Shown here: positions 16,217 through 24,788 of the stretch, one piece after another
Numbering within the stretch: the first letter of the stretch is position 1
Layout: the number at the start of each line of letters is the position of its first letter
The notes under the pieces: generated by a model
What the model was told of the DNA's origin: nothing
Database searches by the model: none
The model's input: the letters and a program-made list of their open reading frames with translations, nothing else
Position numbers and translations under genes: made by a program
Assembly: GCF_000403435.2 (NCBI RefSeq)
Contig: NZ_KE159707.1
Coordinates: forward strand, 126,274-190,273
Direction of reading: 5' to 3'
Source of the DNA: Oscillibacter sp. 1-3
Lineage (GTDB): Bacteria; Bacillota; Clostridia; Oscillospirales; Oscillospiraceae
DNA: 64,000 nt

Positions 16217-18910
16217 TCAGGTCTCCGCCTCCCGCAGGCGCTCCACGATGGTGTGCCTTGCCACGGACCGGTAGACCAGCAGAGGCACCACAATGCCAAG
16301 CGCCAGGAACACCGGCAGCACCAGCAGAATGGGCGTCACCGTCAGGCGGTAGGTGAAGAACCAGAAGATGTCTCCCGCGGCGCTGCCCACCAGGGGGCCC
16401 AGGACCACCGTCATCACCAGGGACACCAGCAAGGACAGCAGGGTGTAGTACAGCCCCTCAAAAACCAGCATGGTTTTCAGCTGCTTTCCCGTCATGCCCA
16501 CGGACTGGAGCACCGCCAGCTCCCGTTTCCGGGTGAGGATGCCTGTGAGGACCGCGTTGACGAAGTTCAGCACGCCCACCAGGCCGATGATGAAGCTCAG
16601 CGCGCCGCCCATGGTCAGAAACATGCTCCGGAAGCTCTCAAACTCGGCCACATATGTGGCCCGGCTCTCGTAGTCGTAGAGGGGCTGGACGCTCTCCGTG
16701 TACTCTGCCAGGAAGGCTTCCATGTCCGGCTCCGCCTCGTCGGTGGTGTTGAAGAGATAGGTCATGACGCTGTCGGTGCCGGTGTCCTGCCGGAACCGCT
16801 CCGCTCCCAGGATAAAGTCGTCACAGCCCAGAACCCGGTAACGGTAGGAGATGGAGCTGGGAATCCGCACCAGGGCGCAGACGGTGTAGTCCACGTCCTC
16901 GTAGACCTTGGCTCGCTCCCCCCAGGTGCGGGTTCCCTCGATGGCGGCGTCCAGGTCCTCGATTATCTCCCCGGTGTCCCGGTAGAAATACTCCATCTCG
17001 GTGACATGGCGAATGGTCACAGTGTCTCCCAGCTTGGCCCAGTTGCTGTCCCATTGGGTGGAGTTGTAGTCGTCAGACAGGTACACGGCGGCGATGGCCT
17101 TTTGGCTGGGGTCCGACAAGGGGGCCAGGTCTCCTTCCAGCACATCCAGCAGGCTCAGGGGGAAGTCCTCCATGCCGTACATCTGCACGCCGGCCTCCAA
17201 AAGCCCGCTGGGCAGCCGGGAGGTTCCCGCAATGATCTCATCCACCGTCTCCGGGGAGTTATACATTCCATAGCCCATCCGAAGCCAGTCCTCGGTGACG
17301 AACTGCTTCATGGCGGAGACTCCGCCATAGATCCGGCCGCTTTCCTCAATTCCGCTCCGGGCGTTGACGTCAGAGATGATCTCCTCCGGCACCGCCTCGT
17401 CCATGGTGCGGAAGCCGCCGCTGGTCTGAAAGTAGGCCGCGTCCCCCAGGATAAAGTCCACGTCGGCCATATGGGCCAGGTACTTGTTCATGTCGAAGCC
17501 GGTGGAGAAGGTGTAGGTAATCGTGGCCAGCACCACCGCCAGGGTCAGGGAGAGGACCGTCACCACGGTTTTCCCCCGGCTCCGGCCCAGGTTGGCCCAG
17601 GCCATTTTCGGCAGGGAGGCGCCGCTCTCTCCGCTTCGGGCCGCCGCCCGCTTCCCCGTCTTTTTCGGCGCGCCGCCCTCGGTGTAGCGCACGGCCTCCA
17701 CCGGGGAGACCTTCGCCGCCATGCGGCCGGGCCGGGCGCAGGAGAGGAACACGGTCAGCAGGGCGAACAGCGCCGCCCCGATGAAGATCAGGGGGTTAAA
17801 GGAGACGAAGGTGTTCTTGTAGCTCAGCTGGGACATAATGACCGGGGTGAGCTTGTTGCCAATGATAAAGCCCAGGAGCAGGCCAATGGGGATGCCGATG
17901 AGGCTGAGGAGCAGGGCCTGCTGGCGGATGATGCGTTTGAGCTGCTTCCCGGTGGTGCCGATGGTCTTCAGGAGGCCGTAGAACCGAATGTCGTTGGTGA
18001 CGGAAATCTGGAAGACGTTGTAGATAATCAGGTATCCGGTGAAGATAATCAGCAGCAGCAAAACCACGATGGCCATCAGCGTTGTGACGTCAAAGGCATT
18101 GGAGAGCTGCGCCCCGGAATAGCCCCAGTTGACGCCGATTCTCAGGTAGTTCTCCGCCAGGAGGTCGTCGTGCTGATAGCCGTGGTTCTCCAGAACCTGA
18201 AGGACGTTCTCCTCGATATGGAGGTCGTTTTGGAACATCATGTCCAGGTTCCACACTCCGGTCATGGAGTAGGGGTCGTCGCTGCTCAGGGCGCAGAGCT
18301 CCTCGGCGGCGGAGCGGGGCAGGAGCACGTTGCTGGCAACGATGGCGCTGTCGTACTCCCACCATCCCGAGAGGGTGAAGGTCCGGGTGACCAGCTTCCG
18401 GCTGGGGGTGTTTTCGTCAAGGTAGAAGGAGAGGGTGAATTTCGCGCCCACCTTCGGCTCCACCCCCAGAAGGGCCAGGACGCGGGTGTCTGTGGCGGCC
18501 TCGTCGGTGCCCTCCTGGGGAAGAAATCCCTCGGCAGGCTGGCAGAAGTAGTGGGGCGCGGCGGCGGGCTCCAGATAGGAGACCTCCACGTGGGATTTGT
18601 TGAAGGGCGGGTCTGCGGGCATCCCTACAAACATCCGGGCGAAGTCCTCCCGAATCAGCGGGTCCGTCCGCATTTCCTCCACCTGCTCCCAGGTGAGCTC
18701 CTTGATGGTGCCGTGGAAGTCGCCTCCCGCCTGGCGGAAGTTCTCCTGCTGAAAGGAGTAGTTGATAGAGGCGGCGATGGTAAAAAGGAAGGTGAACAAA
18801 AGGGTGGTCAGGGCGATGGCCAGCACGGCCACGATGTTCCGGGTACGGGCCGCTGCCATGGACCGGATGCCAAGATGGCGGACGCACCCGCCGTTGGATA
18901 CCTTCATCAT
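16217..18910 (-). CDS. FtsX-like ABC exporter permease, large two-domain type
   Basis: This roughly 897-residue permease has an N-terminal helix (residues 20-45), a big extracytoplasmic domain, and a three-helix FtsX core near residues 275-400. A second helix near 465 starts another extracytoplasmic domain, followed by a final FtsX core (about 760-890, [29 protein letters not shown]). Such duplicated FtsX permeases work with the LolD/MacB-type ATPase encoded just upstream and usually export or sense peptides. ATG 18910 follows GGGGTGAGG; GTG 18919 and ATG 18907 are also possible. It overlaps or abuts the ATPase gene, so the subunits are coupled. Confidence 0.85.
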   Translation of the reverse strand: MMKVSNGGCVRHLGIRSMAAARTRNIVAVLAIALTTLLFTFLFTIAASINYSFQQENFRQAGGDFHGTIKELTWEQVEEMRTDPLIREDFARMFVGMPADPPFNKSHVEVSYLEPAAAPHYFCQPAEGFLPQEGTDEAATDTRVLALLGVEPKVGAKFTLSFYLDENTPSRKLVTRTFTLSGWWEYDSAIVASNVLLPRSAAEELCALSSDDPYSMTGVWNLDMMFQNDLHIEENVLQVLENHGYQHDDLLAENYLRIGVNWGYSGAQLSNAFDVTTLMAIVVLLLLIIFTGYLIIYNVFQISVTNDIRFYGLLKTIGTTGKQLKRIIRQQALLLSLIGIPIGLLLGFIIGNKLTPVIMSQLSYKNTFVSFNPLIFIGAALFALLTVFLSCARPGRMAAKVSPVEAVRYTEGGAPKKTGKRAAARSGESGASLPKMAWANLGRSRGKTVVTVLSLTLAVVLATITYTFSTGFDMNKYLAHMADVDFILGDAAYFQTSGGFRTMDEAVPEEIISDVNARSGIEESGRIYGGVSAMKQFVTEDWLRMGYGMYNSPETVDEIIAGTSRLPSGLLEAGVQMYGMEDFPLSLLDVLEGDLAPLSDPSQKAIAAVYLSDDYNSTQWDSNWAKLGDTVTIRHVTEMEYFYRDTGEIIEDLDAAIEGTRTWGERAKVYEDVDYTVCALVRIPSSISYRYRVLGCDDFILGAERFRQDTGTDSVMTYLFNTTDEAEPDMEAFLAEYTESVQPLYDYESRATYVAEFESFRSMFLTMGGALSFIIGLVGVLNFVNAVLTGILTRKRELAVLQSVGMTGKQLKTMLVFEGLYYTLLSLLVSLVMTVVLGPLVGSAAGDIFWFFTYRLTVTPILLVLPVFLALGIVVPLLVYRSVARHTIVERLREAET

Positions 18911-18915
18911 GGCCC

Positions 18916-19587
18916 TCACCCCCGCACCACAATGCGGCCGTCTTCAATACGGATGATCCGGCCGGTCATCTGGGCGATGTCCTCGTTGTGGGTAATCATG
19001 ACGATGGTCTGGCTGAACTTCTGGCTGGTGGTTTTCAGCAGGCTCATGACGTCCAGGCTGGTGGCGCTGTCCAGATTGCCGGTGGGCTCGTCGGCCAGGA
19101 TGATGGCGGGCTTGGCCGCCAGGGCCCGGGCAATGGCCACCCGCTGCTGCTGGCCGCCGGAGAGGTTGTTGGGCAGGCTTCGCAGCTTGCTCTCCAGGCC
19201 CAATGTCTCAATGATCTCGCCCACATACCTCTTGTCGGGGCGTCCGCCGTCCAGCTGGATCGGCAAAACGATGTTCTCATATACATTCAAAACCGGCACC
19301 AGGTTGTAGTTCTGGAAGACAAAGCCGATCTTCCGGCGGCGAAAGATGGTCAGCTCCTCGTCTTTCAGCGAGAAGATGTCCCGTCCGTCCACGGAGACTG
19401 TGCCGCTGGTGGGGCGGTCCAGGCCGCCCAGCATATGCAGCAGGGTGGACTTGCCGGAGCCGGAGGTGCCCACCACCGCCGCGAACTCCCCCTGCTCCAC
19501 GGTGAGGTCCACGCCGTCCAGTGCCCGGACCTCCGTGTCCCCGGCGCCGTAGATCTTCCGCAGGTTCTTTGTCTCTAAAACGCTCAT
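18916..19587 (-). CDS. MacB/LolD-type ABC transporter ATP-binding protein
   Basis: The 223-residue ATPase has Walker [11 protein letters not shown], the signature LSGGQQQR and Walker [14 protein letters not shown], the usual length for ATPases paired with FtsX permeases. It starts at ATG 19587 behind GGAGGTAA and precedes the permease with a GTGA overlap. Its promoter region holds an array of three AGATT repeats identical in layout to that at 5176, suggesting control by a response regulator. Confidence 0.9.
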   Translation of the reverse strand: MSVLETKNLRKIYGAGDTEVRALDGVDLTVEQGEFAAVVGTSGSGKSTLLHMLGGLDRPTSGTVSVDGRDIFSLKDEELTIFRRRKIGFVFQNYNLVPVLNVYENIVLPIQLDGGRPDKRYVGEIIETLGLESKLRSLPNNLSGGQQQRVAIARALAAKPAIILADEPTGNLDSATSLDVMSLLKTTSQKFSQTIVMITHNEDIAQMTGRIIRIEDGRIVVRG

Positions 19588-19638
19588 GTGAAATTACCTC
19601 CATTGGGAAAAAGTTTGTATGCCTTTCGACAATACAGG

Positions 19639-19678
19639 TTTATAACACAAGAATCTTTCCACAATCTTTCTCAAATCT
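19639..19678 (-). promoter_or_regulatory. AGATT direct-repeat array and -10 box of the ABC exporter operon
   Basis: Read on the minus strand, AGATT occurs at 19678-19674, 19667-19663 and 19656-19652 (11-bp steps). TATAAA (19644-19639) follows 7 bp later, leaving a leader of about 45 bases before the ATPase gene. The layout and sequence match 5176-5215. Confidence 0.6.
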
Positions 19679-19770
19679 AACAGTTTTGAAAGATCTGTGA
19701 AGCCGGGCACTCTGCTGCGGCTTGTTTCCCAGAGGTACAATTGATCGAGAAAATCCGCGCTGCTCTGTAG

Positions 19771-19792
19771 GGCCTGCACCCCTGTGCAAGCC
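19771..19792 (-). repeat. Short 3'-end hairpin repeated at 1994-2015
   Basis: On the minus strand GGCTTGCACAGGGGTGCAGGCC lies just after the membrane HTH gene. It differs by one base from 1994-2015, which lies after the BceS-like kinase gene in the same relative orientation. This looks like a shared 3'-end RNA hairpin. Confidence 0.4.
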
Positions 19793-19801
19793 ATTTTTTC
19801 G

Positions 19802-20635
19802 CTATCCCTGGGCGTCCCTTTGCCGCAGCACATAGTCCGCCAGGAAGCAGACCGCGGCCAGGACCAGGGTGAACAGGCTGTCTCCATAGAGGGCCCTGCC
19901 GCCGGTGAGTGCGCCGGTGACGGCGTTGACAAACAGGCTCAGAGCCGCCGTCAGCAGCAGGACGGTTCCTGCGGCGGGCAGCCTGCGGCTCCGGAGCCTC
20001 CGCCACACCGCCCAGGCGGCCCAGAGGTACAGCGCCGCCGCCGGGACGATGGCCAGGCCGAAGCGGAACACCCGGGGCTCCCCCAGCAGCCGGCCCAGCA
20101 GATAGAGGTAGGGCAGGATGGCGGCGGACAGTACGCCCAGAGCCAGGGCCAGGGCGCGGCGCCGGGCGGTCAGCAGGGGCAGGAGCACCGCCCAGGCCAG
20201 CAGCAGGGAGATGTCCACAATCAGGGACCAGGACAAAGCCCCGTTCAGGGCGGTGTCGCAGATCCAGCACACCGCCGCCGCCACCAGAAACGTGCCGCTG
20301 ACCCCCGCGAAGAGCCACAGCCGCAGCCTCTCCCGCCGCTGGGAGGCGGTTTTCTGGGTGTAGGACAAAATGTCCCCCGCCATGTCCCGGGACGGGACCT
20401 GCTGCTCCTGTGGCGGGGCTTCCGGGGTCTGCATTCCCCCCAGCAGCTCCGTGACGGAGACGTCCAGCGCCTCCGCCAGGGGCAGCAGCAGCGCCACGTC
20501 CGGCAGGCTGGCGCCCAGCTCCCACTTGCTGACGGCCTTGTCCGTGACGTTCAGCAGGCCGGCCAGCTCCTTCTGGGTCATATGGCGGTCCTTGCGCAGC
20601 TGGCGGATGAAGGGGCCGATCTTTTCGTTTTCCAT
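19802..20635 (-). CDS. XRE-family HTH regulator with a membrane-spanning C-terminal half
   Basis: The 277-residue protein has an N-terminal helix-turn-helix (IGPFIRQLRKDRHMTQKELA then LNVTDKAVSKWE) of the SinR/XRE type, a linker, and about six hydrophobic helices from residue 110 to 270. Membrane-tethered HTH proteins of this kind are common in Firmicutes and probably regulate genes in response to an envelope signal; the target is unknown. ATG 20635 follows AAGGGAGG, and the frame extension to 20707 has no ribosome site. It is transcribed toward the ABC exporter genes but has its own 5' gap. Confidence 0.82.
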   Translation of the reverse strand: MENEKIGPFIRQLRKDRHMTQKELAGLLNVTDKAVSKWELGASLPDVALLLPLAEALDVSVTELLGGMQTPEAPPQEQQVPSRDMAGDILSYTQKTASQRRERLRLWLFAGVSGTFLVAAAVCWICDTALNGALSWSLIVDISLLLAWAVLLPLLTARRRALALALGVLSAAILPYLYLLGRLLGEPRVFRFGLAIVPAAALYLWAAWAVWRRLRSRRLPAAGTVLLLTAALSLFVNAVTGALTGGRALYGDSLFTLVLAAVCFLADYVLRQRDAQG

Positions 20636-20745
20636 GGTGGTTCCTCCCTTGCGGATTGGAATGTCATGGCCTGATTGTAAGGGATTTTCAAGGGATTTGC
20701 AATCCACGGACAGGGGAACGGGGAAAAGTCAACCGGCGGTAGAGT

Positions 20746-20772
20746 AAAAAAGGGCCGCCCCGCGGGGCGGCC
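20746..20772 (-). terminator. Terminator after the sigma/anti-sigma operon
   Basis: On the minus strand a 9-bp GC-only stem (20772-20764 with 20761-20753) is followed by C and a T6 run (20751-20746), just after the stop at 20778. Confidence 0.8.
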
Positions 20773-20777
20773 GCCTG

Positions 20778-21440
20778 TCACGAGAGAATATGGTCCACCA
20801 CGACCCGGATGTCCCGGACGCTGCCCTCCAACTGCTCATAGAGGGCTCGGGTCTCCTCTGTAAACTGCACGTCGCTGGCCTCGAAGAGGAGATAGGTCCG
20901 CTCCTCCGTGGCCAGCAGGTACCGGACCTCGGTAAACTCAGTGAATGCGCCCCAGTCGCTGTCCGGAAGCTGCTCCGCCGTCAGGGCCTGGGGGATGCTG
21001 AAGATGTAGAAGAGCATCCCGCCGCTGAATGGGTTTCGGTCCAGCTCCTCCGGCCACTCCATGCCGCCCGCGGCCCACTCCGCCCGGGCCTGGGCCAGGG
21101 AGGCCTCCCGGACCTGGGGGCAGACCACCACGTACTGCCCCTCCCACTCCACCAGCTCATAAAGCCCCTTCCAGCTGTCCGGCAGGATCAGCGTCAGGCC
21201 CAGCTCCTCCAGAACCAGCGTCTCCCGCTCCGCCGGCACCTCCACCACGGTCTCCCGGCTGAAAGCCAGGGCCCCGGTGGTAAAGCTGGCGGCCATCAGG
21301 GCGATGACCGCCGCCAGGGCCGCCAGGCGGCGCAGGGCGGTCCTCCTGCGGCGGACGCCGTAGTTGGGTGCCTGCCCTGCCTGATGGACCAATCTCTCCT
21401 CCACGTTTCCGATGCGGTCTGAAAACTGCCGCTCTGTCAT
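20778..21440 (-). CDS. Probable membrane anti-sigma factor
   Basis: This 220-residue protein has a short cytoplasmic N-terminus, one transmembrane helix (about residues 38-60, LAALAAVIALMAASFTTGALA) and an extracytoplasmic domain. It overlaps the ECF sigma gene by four bases, the classic arrangement for a sigma/anti-sigma pair. The N-terminal 35 residues lack the HxxxCxxC zinc motif of ZAS-type anti-sigma factors. The assignment therefore rests on topology and context. Confidence 0.7.
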   Translation of the reverse strand: MTERQFSDRIGNVEERLVHQAGQAPNYGVRRRRTALRRLAALAAVIALMAASFTTGALAFSRETVVEVPAERETLVLEELGLTLILPDSWKGLYELVEWEGQYVVVCPQVREASLAQARAEWAAGGMEWPEELDRNPFSGGMLFYIFSIPQALTAEQLPDSDWGAFTEFTEVRYLLATEERTYLLFEASDVQFTEETRALYEQLEGSVRDIRVVVDHILS

Positions 21441-21994
21441 AGCTCGATTCCCTCCTGTTCCAAGTGTTCCCGCAGCTTCTGCCGGGTGCGGCTGAGCATG
21501 GACTTCACCTTGCTCTCGCCAAACCCCGTGCGTCTGCAGATATTCTCAATGGACATGAAGTACCAGTACCGCAGGAGGAAGACGTTTCGCTTTTCCTCCT
21601 CCAGCCGCCAGAGGAAGCCGCCGATGGCCTCCTCGATCCGGCGGTTTTCCGCCTCTGTCTCCACGGTCTCCCGGCCGGAGACGCAGTCCCCCAGCTCCTC
21701 CAGGGAGCGGACGGCCTCCGGGTTCCGCCGGTCGGCGGTGATGTAGTCGTACCGTTTCAGCGCCAGATTCCGGGCCACGCGGCCCGCGAAGGCGGCGAGG
21801 CGGCTGGGCCGCCGGGGCGGGATGGCGTTCCACAGTCCCAGCCAGGTGTCATTGAGGCACTCCTCGCCGTCCTCGGGGCTGGCGAGAATTCTGCCCACGA
21901 TGGACCGGCACAGCCTGCCGTATTTGGCGGACGTCTCCCGGATGGCGTCCTCCTCCCGGGCCCAGTACAGCGCGATGATCTCCTGATCCTCCAT
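21437..21994 (-). CDS. ECF-type RNA polymerase sigma-70 family factor
   Basis: The 185-residue sigma factor has region 2 (IRETSAKYGRLCRSIVGRIL, DGEECLNDTWLGLWNAIPP with the RLAAFAGRVARNLALKRY -10 recognition helix) and region 4 (RNVFLLRYWYFMSIENICRRTGFGESKVKSMLSRTRQKL). This group of clostridial ECF factors commonly pairs with a single-pass membrane partner, encoded next. The ATG follows GGAGG. No autoregulatory promoter could be recognised upstream. Confidence 0.88.
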   Translation of the reverse strand: MEDQEIIALYWAREEDAIRETSAKYGRLCRSIVGRILASPEDGEECLNDTWLGLWNAIPPRRPSRLAAFAGRVARNLALKRYDYITADRRNPEAVRSLEELGDCVSGRETVETEAENRRIEEAIGGFLWRLEEEKRNVFLLRYWYFMSIENICRRTGFGESKVKSMLSRTRQKLREHLEQEGIEL

Positions 21995-22401
21995 TTTCTG
22001 CCTCCTCTCTTCAAAACCTGTTCACAAACGCTCAAACGGATAGGCCGCCCGAAAATTTTTCAAACAAGGCCTAAAAATGTCTGACATGCGCCTGCAGATT
22101 TTCGCCTCACATCCGGCGAATTTGCCCGGAAAGCCGCGTGTTTGTCCTCTGTGAACAGACTCTGGGATTCATATTCACAATTTTAAGCAGCCGTCCGGCC
22201 GGGTCCTTTTCCATAGTATCGCACGAATGTTTTGAAATGCGCAGCATATTTCCGCAAAATCCGCCTTGGTCTATGAAAAAATCCCTCTGCCGGCCTGTAT
22301 TCAAAAATGTGAAAACACTCTTTTTGAAGCGCGCCCTTCACTGATGTATGTACGCATTCCCGGGGCGCAGGTCGCGGCGGTCCCGGAAAAATTTTCGAAA
22401 G
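21995..22401. other. Gene-free region with degenerate repeat ends
   Basis: No convincing gene. TAGGCC-GCCCGAAAATTTTTCAAACAA-GGCCTA at 22041-22073 is a 33-bp deletion remnant of the 164-bp element. GGCCTGTATTCAAAAATGTGAAAAC near 22293-22318 resembles a decayed end of the same element. The rest is unassigned. Confidence 0.45.
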
Positions 22402-22434
22402 AAAAAAACCGGACCCTCTTTCCGAGGGCCCGGT
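22402..22434 (-). terminator. Strong intrinsic terminator of the orphan gene 22472-23134
   Basis: On the minus strand an 11-bp stem (22434-22424 with 22418-22408, one G-U pair) is followed by a run of seven T. Confidence 0.85.
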
Positions 22435-22471
22435 TCCTGAGATCGAGACAGCCGGGGGACGTGCGGAGCGG

Positions 22472-23134
22472 TCACTTTCCGCAGTAGCGCCGCAGGCCGC
22501 AGTTATAGAGCGCCGCCATCCGGGGCTCCCGCACGGGCTCTGCCCGCTCGCTCTCCCCCTCCTGGAGGTACCAGGCGTCGCCGTTGGTGCGCAGCACCGG
22601 TTCCAGGGCTTTCAGGGTGTATGTGTCCAGCTGGAGACTGCCCCGGTTCCACACCCGCAGCACGTTGGGGATGTCCACGTCCGACGGGGAGTCGATGATG
22701 GCCAGCCGCAGCTCCTCAATATAGGCGCCGCCGAAGCGCTGTTCGATTTTCACATCCTCAAAGCCGCTGTCGTAGAAGGCCTCCAGTGCCAGCCCCAGGT
22801 CCGTGTTGTTCCACACCGGGGCGATGAGGTGCGTCTCGCTGAGCTGGATGCGTTTTTTCCCCACGGGACTGATGCCGGAGAGGGGGATCAGGTCGTCCAG
22901 CACGAAAGGAGCGGTCTTGGTCTTGGGCAGGAAGATCCGGGCAGCGCTGTCCGATGTCAGGCTGGCCAGCAGCGCGTGGATCACCCAGTCTAAAAACAGG
23001 TCGAAATTCCGCCCCGATGTCTTGCACCGCTGGGCGCCGGCGTTTAAGAACTTGGACAGGGACTCGTAGTCCGTCAGCCCCATAGGGGGCATAGGGCCCT
23101 CGTACAGGGATTTTAAGCGGTTTGGTACCAGCAT
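22472..23134 (-). CDS. Unidentified 220-residue protein
   Basis: I do not recognise this protein. It is soluble-looking, with no signal peptide or membrane helix. Notable stretches are MPPMGLTDYESLSKFLNAGAQRCKTSGRNFDLFLDWV near the start and IEELRLAIIDSPSDVDIPNVLRVWNRGSLQLDTYTLKALEPVLR in the middle. It is a real gene: AGGAGG lies before ATG 23134, a TTGTTT-17-TATACT promoter lies upstream, and a strong terminator follows. It is monocistronic, with a GC-rich hairpin (GCCGGTCC/GGACCGGC type) in the leader near 23157-23175. Confidence 0.75.
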   Translation of the reverse strand: MLVPNRLKSLYEGPMPPMGLTDYESLSKFLNAGAQRCKTSGRNFDLFLDWVIHALLASLTSDSAARIFLPKTKTAPFVLDDLIPLSGISPVGKKRIQLSETHLIAPVWNNTDLGLALEAFYDSGFEDVKIEQRFGGAYIEELRLAIIDSPSDVDIPNVLRVWNRGSLQLDTYTLKALEPVLRTNGDAWYLQEGESERAEPVREPRMAALYNCGLRRYCGK

Positions 23135-23223
23135 AGAATAAACCTCCTAAAGAGCGCCGGCACGGACCGGCGAGCGTGACTTACAAAAAATTGCCGTTTC
23201 TGGCAAATAACCACACTGGGGGT

Positions 23224-23252
23224 AGTATAACACAGCGGGCGTCGAAAAACAA
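23224..23252 (-). promoter_or_regulatory. Promoter of the orphan gene 22472-23134
   Basis: Minus-strand TTGTTT (23252-23247) and TATACT (23229-23224) are 17 bp apart, giving a leader of about 85 bases. Confidence 0.6.
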
Positions 23253-23376
23253 CTAAAAACGTCTACAGCAGGATTCAAAATTGCTGATGACTGGGAGACG
23301 GGGCGCACCTGCAATCATGCAAACCGCAGAGGCCGCCGCTCTCGGCGGCCCGTTGTCCGCAATTTTGCGGAGTACT

Positions 23377-23461
23377 ATGGGCCTTGTTTGGTAAAGGTCG
23401 GAACGGACAGCGGGAAAATATCCGCCGCTTGGGCGTTCTGACATTTTTCAAGCACGGCCTA
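23377..23461. repeat. 85-bp deletion derivative of the 164-bp palindromic element
   Basis: The ends GGGCCTTGTTTGGTAAAGGTC and CATTTTTCAAGCACGGCCTA match the 164-bp element, and the middle keeps the GGGAAAATATCCGCCGCTTGGGCGTT portion. It lies directly upstream of the thyX promoter. Confidence 0.65.
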
Positions 23462-23490
23462 TTGCGAATAGCCGGAATTTTTATTATAAT
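23462..23490 (+). promoter_or_regulatory. thyX promoter
   Basis: TTGCGA (23462-23467) and TATAAT (23485-23490) are 17 bp apart and lie 33 bp before the start codon. The -35 abuts the palindromic repeat end. Confidence 0.65.
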
Positions 23491-23523
23491 AGAGAAAAAT
23501 ACAGGCGCAAGGAGAGAATTTAC

Positions 23524-24177
23524 ATGATTATCCAGAAACCGGCGGTGGAGGTGCTCAGCACAGAGAGCTACGAGGACATGCTCCGGCGCATCGAGCGCAT
23601 CGGCCGCGTCTGCTATAAAAGCGAGGACCGGATCGAGGAGGGGTCGGCGGAGAAATTTATCCGGGGGATCATCCGCCGGGGCCACGAGTCCGTCATTGAG
23701 CACGGGAGCATCACCGTGAAGTTCATCTGCGACCGGGGCGTGACCCATGAGATCGTCCGCCACCGCATCGCCAGCTACTCCCAGGAGAGCACTCGGTACT
23801 GCAATTACGTCAAGGAGAAATTCGGCAGCCAGATCACCTGCATCGACCTGGCCACCGGCTTTCGCTACGACCTGAACGACGAGACCGACCGGAAGAAATA
23901 CGACGTGTGGCAAGAGGCCATGGAGAACGCCGAGCGCAGCTATTTCCAGATGATCGAGCTGGGGGCCACCCCCCAGGAGGCCCGGTCCGTCCTGCCCAAC
24001 TCCCTGAAAACGGAGCTGGTGGCCACCATGGATCTGCGGGAGTGGCGGCACTTCTTCCGCCTGCGGGCGGACGCGGCGGCCCATCCCCAGTGCCGGGAGG
24101 TGGCGTGCATGCTGCTGGAGCGGTTTGCGAGGGAGTACCCCGTGTTCTTTGCAGACCTCCTGGAGGCGGAGGGATAA
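23524..24177 (+). CDS. thyX: Flavin-dependent thymidylate synthase ThyX
   Basis: The 217-residue enzyme methylates dUMP to dTMP using methylenetetrahydrofolate and FAD/NADPH. It has the diagnostic RHRxxSxxxxSxR motif as RHRIASYSQESTR (from about residue 79), and RGHESVIEHGSITV and RADAAAHPQ elsewhere in the fold. The length is typical. ATG 23524 follows AAGGAG. A terminator follows, so it is probably monocistronic. Confidence 0.95.
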   Translation: MIIQKPAVEVLSTESYEDMLRRIERIGRVCYKSEDRIEEGSAEKFIRGIIRRGHESVIEHGSITVKFICDRGVTHEIVRHRIASYSQESTRYCNYVKEKFGSQITCIDLATGFRYDLNDETDRKKYDVWQEAMENAERSYFQMIELGATPQEARSVLPNSLKTELVATMDLREWRHFFRLRADAAAHPQCREVACMLLERFAREYPVFFADLLEAEG

Positions 24178-24206
24178 CGGCAGGCATATCGGGCAGAACA
24201 GATTCG

Positions 24207-24242
24207 CCGCCCTCCGGGAAACCGGAGGGCGGAAATTTTTTT
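24207..24242 (+). terminator. thyX terminator
   Basis: A perfect 11-bp stem (24207-24217 with 24222-24232) closes a GAAA tetraloop and is followed by AAATTTTTTTC. Confidence 0.9.
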
Positions 24243-24612
24243 CGCCCCATGTCACATTTTGGCAGAACAGAACGTCACAGTGTCCAGGGAGAGACGGTAA
24301 CAAGCTGATTTGCTTGCAGGCTTTGGACAGTCCCGAGGACCGGACAATGAACAGGGCGCGGTGCATATGGCCTTCCTCAGTCCGGCGGAGCACAGTCTGC
24401 CGCAGTCTCTGGGGCTTTGGGCCAAGCATCGGCGATACGTTCAGCTTCATCCGTGTTCCCGCGGGGAAGAAGCCGGCGCGGGCCTTCCGAATCGATGAAA
24501 ATCAGTCTCTGGAAAGCCAGCTCACTTTACAGGCCGTCACATTTACCCATCAGGACATTGAGCTGGCCGCCGAGCAGTACCGCTTTGGCAAGTGAGATGT
24601 TACCTGGAGTCC
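24243..24612 (+). other. Gene-free stretch, possibly a decayed gene
   Basis: An open frame ending in TGA at 24593-24595 reads protein-like at its end (DTFSFIRVPAGKKPARAF then LTLQAVTFTHQDIELAAEQ), and a terminator follows 20 bp later. No credible start, ribosome site or homology is seen, and the plausible reading shifts frame near 24490. I regard it as a possible gene remnant only. Confidence 0.25.
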
Positions 24613-24615
24613 CCA

Positions 24616-24644
24616 GGGGCCGCGCCGTGGGCGCGGCCCCTTTT
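24616..24644 (+). terminator. Intrinsic terminator
   Basis: A perfect 11-bp stem (24616-24626 with 24630-24640), GTG loop, then TTTT. It closes whatever transcript crosses 24243-24600. Confidence 0.8.
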
Positions 24645-24723
24645 CGACTCTCCCTCCGTCAAAACAGCTGGATTTTCCCTCCGCCGCCCCGCGAAATTTG
24701 GACTGAAAAACGTCAAAGAATCC

Positions 24724-24752
24724 TTGTATTCCACCGGAAAATCCGATAGAAT
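24724..24752 (+). promoter_or_regulatory. Promoter of the BMP-domain operon
   Basis: TTGTAT (24724-24729) and TAGAAT (24747-24752) are 17 bp apart, 36 bp before the start codon. Confidence 0.55.
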
Positions 24753-24788
24753 CATGGGGAAGTAAACGATTAAACAGGAGGCGATCCT

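Noticed and set aside
16253..19309. 1,018-codon plus-strand frame opposite the FtsX permease
   Set aside because: It is antisense to a clear ABC permease and ATPase, with a composition (HQGQ, GGAHH) typical of shadow frames in GC-rich DNA.
23275..24450. 391-codon minus-strand frame over thyX
   Set aside because: It is antisense to thyX and crosses the 85-bp repeat and the thyX terminator.
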